A stretch of 64,000 nt of DNA from an uncultured Bacilli bacterium (GTDB lineage Bacteria > Bacillota_I > Bacilli_A > RF39 > UBA660): contig CASPWD010000001.1 of the NCBI GenBank assembly GCA_949425635.1, positions 186,001 through 250,000 on the forward strand, given 5' to 3'. Positions within the stretch are counted from its first letter, which is position 1, and every line of letters begins with the position of its first letter. A model generated the notes under the pieces. It saw only the letters and a program-made list of their open reading frames with translations, had not been told where the DNA came from and did no database searches. Below are positions 41,717 through 49,812 of this stretch, in pieces. Both the position numbers and the translations under genes were made by a program.

Positions 41717-42344
41717 ATTTTCCAAATCTACCTTTACTATGTGATTTATATCTTGGATTTACTTCAACCTCATCAAAAAAAATAGATTCTGATACAGACA
41801 TACCATTTCTAGTATCAAAGCCAAACTCATACGTTAAAGTTGGTTCATGTAATTTTACCTGTAAATCACCTTTAAAAGGAATAAAACTTATATTTGCAGG
41901 ACAATTGTCAGCTAATTCTCTTTGTAACTCCATAAAACCACTTAAGTCTCCGCGATTAACATTTCTAAAACCAGGAACTATCGCAAATTCAACAACTTTC
42001 TCTGTTCCATCATCTAATCTTCCTATCATTTCATATAAAGTACCTATTTTACCACTTGGTGAACCATGCCCTACTAATCCTTTTCGAGCTACTCTATCGT
42101 AAAACAAAATACCATAGCAAGTATCTAAAGCTTGTGTACCTATTATAGGTCTTTCCTTGCTAGATTCAACAACACGCCCCATATCTGCCAACCTTGCTTC
42201 CTCTAACATAGAATACTTAATTCTATTTAACTTAGCACAAAGTTCATCTATCTCCCTATACGGATCATACTCATCAATGAGTTCAAGCGGTTCCTTCTTT
42301 TCAATAGGAACAAAATCATTATTATAAATATCTCTATCAAGCAT
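41715..42344 (-). CDS. CheD-like deamidase fold protein
   Basis: 209 residues with a helical acidic N-terminus (~1-62) and a beta-rich remainder. T70, C76 and H93 (GTQALDTCYGILFYD and GLVGHGSPSGK) have the same 6- and 17-residue spacing as the Thr-Cys-His catalytic triad of chemoreceptor deamidase CheD as I remember it (T21, C27, H44 in Thermotoga). CheD deamidates receptor Gln. No chemotaxis genes are in the window, and the gene lies between mfd and spoVT. A different protein target is therefore likely. Named a family relation only. AGGTGA ribosome-binding site before ATG 42344. Confidence 0.55.
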   Translation of the reverse strand: MLDRDIYNNDFVPIEKKEPLELIDEYDPYREIDELCAKLNRIKYSMLEEARLADMGRVVESSKERPIIGTQALDTCYGILFYDRVARKGLVGHGSPSGKIGTLYEMIGRLDDGTEKVVEFAIVPGFRNVNRGDLSGFMELQRELADNCPANISFIPFKGDLQVKLHEPTLTYEFGFDTRNGMSVSESIFFDEVEVNPRYKSHSKGRFGK

Positions 42345-42409
42345 AGCATCACCTTATTATCTAAAATAATCATACCACAACTTTTATTTCCCAAAGAAAA
42401 AAAGAACAA

Positions 42410-45400
42410 CTACTTGTCATTCTTCCTCTCTACTTCACGCAATACTTCTTCCATCAAAGGAACAATATAATACAAGAAATGCTCTTTCTGATTTAGTAAA
42501 GTGAGTGCAATAACAACTTGCTCATGAACATACTTAAGTCTAAACCTTGCATTAATACTATAAGCCTTAATAAAGAACTTATCGCCTTCTAACTTAGAAG
42601 AAACATCCTTTGGTAATTCAATTTCAATCTCTCTATCACTCTGACGAACGGTTGTAATACCAAGTTTCTCGGCTTGTTTCTCAAACCATTCCTCAAACAT
42701 ATAGATTTCCATTTCTTTACTAATTTTACCAAACCTATCTTCTAATTCATGCTTAATTTCAAGTAACTTCTTATATCCATCAATTTCATTAATCTTCTTA
42801 TGAATCTCAATCTTAATATCTTCATCACTTACATAATCATCACTAATATGTGTTTCAACCTCTACCAAAGACTTATTAGATACATTCTCATCATCGTCTT
42901 CTTCGATAACTTCACCTTTCATACGACGCATTTCTTCTTCAATCATCTGCATGTATAACTCAATACCAACAGTATCAACAAATCCTGCCTGTTCCGAACC
43001 AAGCAAATCTCCTGCTCCACGAATAGACAAATCACGCATTGCAATTCTATATCCGCTACCTAACTCTGTAAATTCTTTAATAGCTTGTAATCGTTTCACC
43101 GCGATATCATTTAACATCTTCTGTTTATCATACATCAGATAAGCATAAGCAATACGATTACTTCTACCAACACGTCCTCTTAACTGATACAACTGTGAAA
43201 GTCCAAAGTTATCTGCGTCATAAATTATTAAAGTATTTGCATTACTTATATCAATTCCTGTTTCAATAATCGTTGTACATAACAAGATATCATACTCGTA
43301 ATTTACGAATGACTCCATGACATCTTCTAACTCTTTCTTAGTCATCTGTCCATGTGCATAAGTAATTCTTGCTTCTGGAACCAAATCGTGTAATTGTTTT
43401 AACTTACTTTCTATCGAAGCTACTTTATTATAAAGAACAAATATTTGCCCATTTCTAGATAACTCTTTATAAATAGCATCTTTAACAATCAAATCATTCT
43501 CTTGAATAACATAAGTCTGAACTGGGTAACGATTCGTTGGTGCTGTATCAATAATCGATAAATCCCTCAAACCAGACAAAGCCATCTTTAAAGTACGAGG
43601 TATTGGTGTCGCCGACAAAGTAAGAACATTAACATCATTCTTATATTCCTTAATCTTCTCCTTATGAGTAACTCCAAATCTCTGCTCTTCATCAACAATA
43701 AGTAAACCTAACTTAGCAAACTTAACATCTCCAGATAACAAACGATGCGTACCAAATACTAAATCAATCTTACCTTCTTCTAAACCTTTTAAGATTCGTT
43801 TCGTCTCTTTAGCAGAAGTAAATCTATTTAATAACGCAATTTCTATCGGATAATTTTTAAATCTTTCTACAGCATTTTCATATTGTTGCTTAGACAAAAT
43901 CGTTGTAGGACATAAATAGAAAACCTGCTTATTATTAACAATCGTCTTAAACATTGCTCTAAAAGCAACCTCAGTCTTACCAAATCCAACGTCTCCACAC
44001 AATAATCTATCCATTGGAACTTCTGAAGATAAATCTTGGTCAATATCATGAATCGCCTTTAACTGGTCATTCGTTTCCGTATAGACAAACTCACTACCAA
44101 ACACAGCTTCCTCTTCATATGTCTTAAAAGGAGTCCCCTTAACACTACTACGAGCAGCATACAACTTTATGAGTTCCCCACTAATATCTTTAATCTTATT
44201 ACGTAGTTCTCTCTTCTTCTTAACCCAGCTCGTACTATTTAACTTATCTAATTTCGGATTACTACCTTCCTTACCAGCATACTTGAATATTGTACTAATC
44301 TTCTCCACTGGAATATAAATCTTATCATTCCCTGAATAATTTATCTGAATATAATCCTTCTTAAGACCATTCTTCGTTAAAGTAATAACACCATTATAAA
44401 TACCAATACCATGCATACTATGTACAACATAATCTCCAATAGCAAGCTGACCAAAATCCTTAATCTTCTTACCAACTTTATAAGAATTCTTATAATTGAT
44501 TACTGCATTCTTTACTTTTTCAATATCATTCTCTGTAATAACAACAAAATTTTCAAAGACAAAACCAACATTAATCTTCTTATATAAAATATTAATCTCT
44601 CTGTCAATAAGTCTATCGTTATTCACAACATGATAACTTGAAAGAAAAGGTTCCAAACTTCTTAACTGATTCTCCTTACTTAAAGAGATTACAACCGTCT
44701 TGCCTCCATGAATACACTTATCACAATATTTCCCAAGTAACTCAAAATTACTATTAAAATTCTCTATCTCTTGTGACTTAAACTTTAAGACCTTACCATA
44801 ATCATTATCACTAATACTATTTAAGTACATGACCTCATTATACGTTATCTCTTCCATCTCAAACATATACTTCTTCGTTCCTAAAGATTCACTATCATCT
44901 TCCAAGCTAAGTCTATACTCATAAATATCTTCAAGTAACTTCTTATAAGCCAAATCAATCTGATCACGATTAATCATAACAACCAAAGGATTATCCATAT
45001 AATCACATAAAGAACTATTCGTATCACTAACAACTTCTGTATAAGGTCGAATTACTATACTTTGAATCTCTTTAATAGATAACTGTGTTGATTCATCAAA
45101 ATATCGTATTGAATCAATTTCATCACCAAAGAACTCAATTCTTATCGGATGCTCCTCATCAATTATAAATAAGTCAATAATATAACCACGTACTGCAAAT
45201 TCACCAGTCGTCGTAACAACACTTTCTCTTACATAGCCATACTTATCTAGTAACTCTAAAACTTCTTCCCTTTTTAAAGTATCGCCCTTTTCAATATTCA
45301 TTTCTAAATTACTAGAATTATTCTTATCAGGTAAAAACCTTAAAAAACCCATTAAATTCGTTACAACAATAGATTTCTTCCCCTTGCGTATTGCATCTAA

Positions 45401-45670
45401 CGTCTCTAATCTCTTTATCTTTAAATCAGGAGAAATAGCTACAGCTACACTTGTTAAAAAATCATCCATCGGAAACAAATATACATCATCAGTATAAGTC
45501 TTCAAAGAATCATAATATGTATTCGCTTCATACAAGGTATTCGTTAAAATAACCAAATTACCATTTCTCTTATTAAATAAATCTAACACGTAAAAAACGT
45601 TTAACTCTTTTGTTAAACCAGTAACAGTCAATCCGTTTTCATGCTTAAAATAATCAGTTAAAAAATTCAT
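42410..45670 (-). CDS. mfd: Transcription-repair coupling factor
   Basis: 1086 residues, close to the usual ~1150. It removes RNA polymerase stalled at lesions and recruits UvrA. Domains in order: UvrB-like N-terminal region (~1-350), RNA polymerase-interacting CarD-like domain (~405-470, FGQLAIGDYVVHSMHGIGIY), RecG-like helicase motor with Walker A in LLCGDVGFGKTEVAF near 560 and the DEEQRF box near 660, HRLLSGDVKF, LYQLRGRVGRSNR near 810, and the C-terminal TRCF domain. It is transcribed after pth. ATG with GGGG-type ribosome-binding site. Confidence 0.97.
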   Translation of the reverse strand: MNFLTDYFKHENGLTVTGLTKELNVFYVLDLFNKRNGNLVILTNTLYEANTYYDSLKTYTDDVYLFPMDDFLTSVAVAISPDLKIKRLETLDAIRKGKKSIVVTNLMGFLRFLPDKNNSSNLEMNIEKGDTLKREEVLELLDKYGYVRESVVTTTGEFAVRGYIIDLFIIDEEHPIRIEFFGDEIDSIRYFDESTQLSIKEIQSIVIRPYTEVVSDTNSSLCDYMDNPLVVMINRDQIDLAYKKLLEDIYEYRLSLEDDSESLGTKKYMFEMEEITYNEVMYLNSISDNDYGKVLKFKSQEIENFNSNFELLGKYCDKCIHGGKTVVISLSKENQLRSLEPFLSSYHVVNNDRLIDREINILYKKINVGFVFENFVVITENDIEKVKNAVINYKNSYKVGKKIKDFGQLAIGDYVVHSMHGIGIYNGVITLTKNGLKKDYIQINYSGNDKIYIPVEKISTIFKYAGKEGSNPKLDKLNSTSWVKKKRELRNKIKDISGELIKLYAARSSVKGTPFKTYEEEAVFGSEFVYTETNDQLKAIHDIDQDLSSEVPMDRLLCGDVGFGKTEVAFRAMFKTIVNNKQVFYLCPTTILSKQQYENAVERFKNYPIEIALLNRFTSAKETKRILKGLEEGKIDLVFGTHRLLSGDVKFAKLGLLIVDEEQRFGVTHKEKIKEYKNDVNVLTLSATPIPRTLKMALSGLRDLSIIDTAPTNRYPVQTYVIQENDLIVKDAIYKELSRNGQIFVLYNKVASIESKLKQLHDLVPEARITYAHGQMTKKELEDVMESFVNYEYDILLCTTIIETGIDISNANTLIIYDADNFGLSQLYQLRGRVGRSNRIAYAYLMYDKQKMLNDIAVKRLQAIKEFTELGSGYRIAMRDLSIRGAGDLLGSEQAGFVDTVGIELYMQMIEEEMRRMKGEVIEEDDDENVSNKSLVEVETHISDDYVSDEDIKIEIHKKINEIDGYKKLLEIKHELEDRFGKISKEMEIYMFEEWFEKQAEKLGITTVRQSDREIEIELPKDVSSKLEGDKFFIKAYSINARFRLKYVHEQVVIALTLLNQKEHFLYYIVPLMEEVLREVERKNDK

Positions 45671-45765
45671 ACGAACCCCTACTTTATCAGTAAATTAAGA
45701 TTTCTCTATCTATAGTCATTCCAAAATATCTATTTTCTTAATAGTGTCTTTAAAAATCAAATTTA

Positions 45766-46320
45766 CTACTTCTTAGTATTATAAATATTCATTGTTCTAT
45801 CAATTCCAACACTTACAAAAGACTCAATGATCTTATTAAAATCATTTTGCATAACATCAAATTGTTCTTTCTCACGTTTAGAAAAATTTCCTAAAACATA
45901 ATCTTTAGTGTCAACACTTCTGTCATGCGAAACGCCAACTTTAAGTCTTGCAAACGCCTGAGTTCCAAGCCTATTTATAATTGACTTGATACCATTATGT
46001 CCACCTGCACTACTATTTTTCTTTAACTTATATGTCGAAAAAGGTAAATCTAAGTCGTCATGCACGACAAGTATATCATCAACATTGACATCATAATAGT
46101 TAACAAATTTGACAACTGCGTCACCAGATAAGTTCATATAAGTCAAAGGTTTTACAAAAATAACCTTCTCACCAGCAATTCTCTCTTCGTGATAGAGTGC
46201 ATTAAACTTTTCTTTCCAATCACTTGTCTTCAAATAGTTATCTAAAACGAGAAAACCAACATTATGTCTAGTATTTTGATAGTCTTTCCCAGGATTTCCC
46301 AAACCAACAATCAACTTCAT
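45766..46320 (-). CDS. pth: Peptidyl-tRNA hydrolase
   Basis: 184 residues. It frees tRNA from peptidyl-tRNA that dropped off ribosomes. VGLGNPGKDYQNTRHNVGFLVLD at the start includes the catalytic His (residue ~19), and VKPLTYMNLSGDAV near 56 and HDDLDLPFSTYKLKKNSSAGGHNGIKSI near 90-120 are conserved with Asp and His of the active site. Located between trmN6 and mfd, three bases after trmN6, in the same position relative to mfd as in B. subtilis. GGTGAG ribosome-binding site before ATG. Confidence 0.97.
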   Translation of the reverse strand: MKLIVGLGNPGKDYQNTRHNVGFLVLDNYLKTSDWKEKFNALYHEERIAGEKVIFVKPLTYMNLSGDAVVKFVNYYDVNVDDILVVHDDLDLPFSTYKLKKNSSAGGHNGIKSIINRLGTQAFARLKVGVSHDRSVDTKDYVLGNFSKREKEQFDVMQNDFNKIIESFVSVGIDRTMNIYNTKK

Positions 46321-46323
46321 AAC

Positions 46324-47046
46324 CTACTCACCCTTTTCAAAAATACCTTTATAACTCTTATGTTCTAATACATCTATTGGAGGCATAACCTTAAGACTTC
46401 CCATCTTACCATTCTTAGTCGCCTTAATTAAAACCATAATTGCTTCTTTCTTATATCCAGCATAAATAAACTGTAACTTCTTTACCTTAAAACCATACTT
46501 AGCAAGACAATCTAAAATCTCTTCCAATCTATCTGGTCTATGTACTAAATATAATGGTGCTTTATTCTTCAAAATATACTTCGCTGCAGTCATAAGATCC
46601 TCTAAATTCATCGCAATCTCATGTCTCGCAATCGCTTTCTCCTCATCTTCATTAATCAAAGATTTGCCCTTATCATACTTAAAATAAGGTGGATTACAAG
46701 TAACAGCATCTACACTCTCAGGTAAAATATACTCTAAAGCCTCAGTTAAATTCGCATTTATAATATTAATTTGTGATTCCAAATTATTCTCTCTAACACT
46801 TAACTTCGCTAACTTATAAATATTTGGTTGCAATTCAAACCCATAAAGTCTAGCATTCGTTTTCGTAGACAAAATAAGAGGTACTGGCGCATTACCAGTA
46901 CAAAAATCCACTATAGTTCGTGTATTATTCTTTAACTCCACAAACTCAGCTAACAATATAGAATCTAAAGAAAACTTAAATTTATCTTCATATTGATAAA
47001 TCTTAAGTCCATCATAATCAAATAAATCATTTATTACACTTGCCAC
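46324..47046 (-). CDS. trmN6: tRNA1(Val) (adenine37-N6)-methyltransferase, YabB-like
   Basis: 240 residues, class I SAM-dependent methyltransferase. The SAM site is IVDFCTGNAPVPLIL near residue 43, and AVTCNPPYFK near residue 115 is the NPPY motif of N6-adenine methyltransferases. The DGLKIYQYEDKFKFSLDSILLAEF opening is typical for YabB/TrmN6. GTG start at 47046, overlapping the end of ricT by 20 bases, so coupled. In B. subtilis yabB lies in the same cluster near ricT, with yabA between. The exact tRNA target is by homology. Confidence 0.93.
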   Translation of the reverse strand: MASVINDLFDYDGLKIYQYEDKFKFSLDSILLAEFVELKNNTRTIVDFCTGNAPVPLILSTKTNARLYGFELQPNIYKLAKLSVRENNLESQINIINANLTEALEYILPESVDAVTCNPPYFKYDKGKSLINEDEEKAIARHEIAMNLEDLMTAAKYILKNKAPLYLVHRPDRLEEILDCLAKYGFKVKKLQFIYAGYKKEAIMVLIKATKNGKMGSLKVMPPIDVLEHKSYKGIFEKGE

Positions 47047-47824
47047 AACCTAATTCGATCTCCTTTATTACTCCATCAACATCAACTTTGTACTTTCTAT
47101 TTAAAATATCAACAGAAACTACTCTACCTTTACTATTTTCTACCTTAACAGTCTGACCTACACTAGGCAAACCTTCTTGGCATCTTGCATATTCTTCATC
47201 TTCATATGTCAAACAACATAAAAGTCTACCACATAATCCATTAATCTTAGAAGGATTTAACGCAATATTTTGATTCTTCGCCATATTCATCGTAACAGAA
47301 TCAATATGATTTAAGAAAGTTGAACAACACAAAGTCCTACCACATGGACCTATTCCACAAATAGTACGTGCTTTATCTCTAGCACCTATCTGACGTAATT
47401 CAATTCTTGTCTTATATAAACCTGCTAACTTTTTAGCAAGCTCTCTAAAGTCTACTCTCTCATCAGCAATAAAATTAAACAACAATTGCTTTCTATCCAA
47501 AGTATAACTAGCATCCAAAATATTCATTTTTAACTCTAATTCCTTAGCAATCTTTCTTGCTTTAACTAAACATTTTTCAGAATCAGCCAAATTTTTTAGA
47601 TAAGTATCATAATCTTCATCAGTAGAAACTCTTAAAACCTTTTTCATATCCTCAACAGGAATATTCACTTTGGCATTATCGGCTTTATAAGCTATTTTAC
47701 CTAATTGAATACCTTTTTCTGTCTCAACAACAGCATATTTACCATTTTCAAGTTCTAACTCTTCCCCATTAAAATAATAAATCTTACCTTCCGTTCTTAA
47801 AGTTATTCCATAAATATTACTCAT
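47027..47824 (-). CDS. ricT: PSP1-domain protein RicT (YaaT)
   Basis: 265 residues. The Cys-rich motifs are present: TICGIGPCGRTLCCSTFL near residue 160 and INGLCGRLLCCLTYEDEEY near 198, ending with LGCGKCNK. Together with RicA and RicF, RicT carries Fe-S clusters and assists RNase Y in mRNA maturation, and it supports sporulation and competence in B. subtilis. Neither ricA nor ricF is in the window. The gene lies between holB and trmN6, as in B. subtilis. GAGGAAG ribosome-binding site; the stop is TGA. Confidence 0.95.
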   Translation of the reverse strand: MSNIYGITLRTEGKIYYFNGEELELENGKYAVVETEKGIQLGKIAYKADNAKVNIPVEDMKKVLRVSTDEDYDTYLKNLADSEKCLVKARKIAKELELKMNILDASYTLDRKQLLFNFIADERVDFRELAKKLAGLYKTRIELRQIGARDKARTICGIGPCGRTLCCSTFLNHIDSVTMNMAKNQNIALNPSKINGLCGRLLCCLTYEDEEYARCQEGLPSVGQTVKVENSKGRVVSVDILNRKYKVDVDGVIKEIELGCGKCNK

Positions 47825-48647
47825 AATACTTCCTCATTTCAATTACAAACTTATCTAAAATCAAATCAATATTTCCATTACTCTTTATATACTTAAGAAT
47901 TTCTTGGGTTAAAACCACCATCTTAATTAAATTACTCTTACTTACTTCTTTAACCATCTCTATTTTATCTAATCTATCACTAGTATAACAATCTTTTAGA
48001 TAATATAACATCGTATTAAAGAATATTTCCCATTCCATTCTCTCCTTATAATAACCACTCATATGTGTCTTATTATAAATAATATCATCTTTATTCTTAT
48101 ATATAGCTTGCAAATATAACTTAACATCCGTCAAAACTTCTTCATCCAGATTCTCAGCAATATTAACATTATAATCACAACTAAATATTTGACATCTACT
48201 TCTTATAGTTGAAATAACATTTTCTTTATTTCCTGTAATAAAAATACCTAAAATATCATCCTCTGGTTCCTCTAAAAATTTAAGTAATGTATTGGCACTA
48301 GAAGAATTAAATCTCTCCGCTTCCCTTATAACATAAATATTATATTTAGTAAACACTGGCTTTGTACTAAACTTATCCATCATAGAAAGAACTTGATCTT
48401 TTTTTATAAATTGTCCTTCAGGACTTATCGTTATTAAGCTAGGTAAATTATCATTATCTATTAGAGTACAAATATTACACTCATTATCACAATTTTCCTT
48501 GTATTCAAAAGGACAATTTAATTTTTTTATAAATTCTAATACATCTTGATAGCATCTATTTTGATCATTCGTTTCAAGCAAAAAAGCATGAGCTAACTTT
48601 TTCTCATGATGTCTTTTTAATAACTCATTAAACATAGATGATTCCAT
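47817..48647 (-). CDS. holB: DNA polymerase III delta' subunit
   Basis: 276 residues, a AAA+ clamp-loader fold that opens the DnaN clamp together with DnaX. LAHAFLLETND near residue 17 replaces the usual Walker A with a non-canonical loop, as expected of delta'. A Zn knuckle is likely (CPFEYKENCDNECNIC near 45-61), and NTLLKFLEEPEDDILGIFIT near 114 with SRCQIF near 150 form the SRC motif. It overlaps ricT by 8 bases. GAGGTGG ribosome-binding site. Same order as B. subtilis recR-bofA-...-holB. Confidence 0.93.
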   Translation of the reverse strand: MESSMFNELLKRHHEKKLAHAFLLETNDQNRCYQDVLEFIKKLNCPFEYKENCDNECNICTLIDNDNLPSLITISPEGQFIKKDQVLSMMDKFSTKPVFTKYNIYVIREAERFNSSSANTLLKFLEEPEDDILGIFITGNKENVISTIRSRCQIFSCDYNVNIAENLDEEVLTDVKLYLQAIYKNKDDIIYNKTHMSGYYKERMEWEIFFNTMLYYLKDCYTSDRLDKIEMVKEVSKSNLIKMVVLTQEILKYIKSNGNIDLILDKFVIEMRKYYE

Positions 48648-48666
48648 AAATTACCACCTCAAATCA

Positions 48667-48849
48667 TCAAATTAAGAACTTAATCACAATAATAGAAATA
48701 ACACCAAAGATTCCTAAAAAAGAACTCATACCTATTGTAAATACATTCATAGGGATAACAATATTAATAGCACTAAATAAAACATTAATACTATAAATAG
48801 TGAATATTCCAATACATAACTTCTTTACCAACTTCAAAAGTAGTTTCAT
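48667..48849 (-). CDS. bofA: BofA family pro-sigma-K processing inhibitor
   Basis: 60 residues with two hydrophobic helices separated by a polar turn. PMNVFTIGMSSFLGIFGVISIIVIKFL matches the C-terminal half of BofA (PINLFT-I-x-x-LLGIPG-x-L). BofA holds the SpoIVFB protease inactive until spore engulfment is complete. The position just after recR is the same as in B. subtilis. The N-terminal half is shorter than in BofA (~87 residues). GGTGAT ribosome-binding site before ATG. Confidence 0.85.
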   Translation of the reverse strand: MKLLLKLVKKLCIGIFTIYSINVLFSAINIVIPMNVFTIGMSSFLGIFGVISIIVIKFLI

Positions 48850-48898
48850 ATAATCACCTTACTAATTATATGAAGAAAGCTAATCTTTTTATACCATA

Positions 48899-49501
48899 CT
48901 ACTCAGAAATCTTTTTACGGTCACTTAATGCTCTATCCAAAGTAATTTCGTCTAAATAATCAATCTCTGCTCCCATTGGAATTCCATAAGATAACCTAGA
49001 TATCTCTACATTCTTATTTTCAAATATCTTCTTAATATACAAAGTCGTTGTTTCACCTTCAATTGTTGACTTTAGAGCAATTATAAGTTCAGGTTTCTCT
49101 AACTTTTCTACTCTATCTACCAAACTAGCAATATTAATATCCTCTGGATTTACATCATCTATAGGTGAAATTAGACCATTTAAGACGTGATAAACTCCAT
49201 TATAGTTACCAGCCTTCTCAAAAGCAATTACACTCTTATAATCCTCTAAAATGCATATTACATTCTTATTACGACGAGAACTTGAACAAATATCGCATAC
49301 ATCCTTATCTGTAATATGTCCACATACACTACAAGGATGCAACTCTTTCTTACATTTTTTCATAGAATCAGCAAAGTCTTCTACATCATCTAGAGATAAT
49401 TCTAATAAAGATAAAGCCATTCTTTCAGCACTTTTCTCTCCAATACCTGGCAACTTACGAAAATAATTAATTAAATCAGATAAAACAAATGGATATCCCA
49501 T
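48899..49501 (-). CDS. recR: Recombination mediator RecR
   Basis: 200 residues, normal length. It works with RecO/RecF in loading RecA at gaps. A helix-hairpin-helix opens the protein (FRKLPGIGEKSAERMALSLL), followed by a Cys4 zinc finger (CSVCGHITDKDVCDIC), and a Toprim domain from residue ~80 (ICILEDYKSVIAFE, then LVDRVEKLEKPELIIALKSTIEGE). It overlaps the ebfC stop by one base. recF is also present in the window. Confidence 0.97.
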   Translation of the reverse strand: MGYPFVLSDLINYFRKLPGIGEKSAERMALSLLELSLDDVEDFADSMKKCKKELHPCSVCGHITDKDVCDICSSSRRNKNVICILEDYKSVIAFEKAGNYNGVYHVLNGLISPIDDVNPEDINIASLVDRVEKLEKPELIIALKSTIEGETTTLYIKKIFENKNVEISRLSYGIPMGAEIDYLDEITLDRALSDRKKISE

Positions 49502-49794
49502 TAGAATAACCCATTTAATTGACTTCCATAAGCACCTAAAGCACTTTCAGTCTCTTTATCAATTTGTGCCATTGCATCGTTAACAGCAATAACAAACATA
49601 TCTTCAATTATTTCCTTATCGTCATTATCAATATCACTCTTAATTTTAGTAGAAACTAATTTTTTATCACCAGTAAATACTACTTCAACTAATTCAGATG
49701 TACCAGTAAAAGTTTTCTTATTTAATTCATCTTTCTTTTTAGTTATATCCCTTTGCATTTTTTGTGCTTGTTGCATTAAAGCTTGCATATTCAT
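49501..49794 (-). CDS. ebfC: YbaB/EbfC family nucleoid-associated protein
   Basis: 97 residues with the family start MNMQALMQQAQKMQRDITKKKDEL, then beta-rich core (VEVVFTGDKKLVSTKIKSDIDNDDKEIIEDMFVIAVNDAM) and C-terminal helix. A small dimeric DNA-binding protein between dnaX and recR, as in most bacteria. Coupled to recR by a one-base overlap. GAGGAATA ribosome-binding site. Confidence 0.95.
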   Translation of the reverse strand: MNMQALMQQAQKMQRDITKKKDELNKKTFTGTSELVEVVFTGDKKLVSTKIKSDIDNDDKEIIEDMFVIAVNDAMAQIDKETESALGAYGSQLNGLF

Positions 49795-49812
49795 AATTTA
49801 TTCCTCTTTCCT

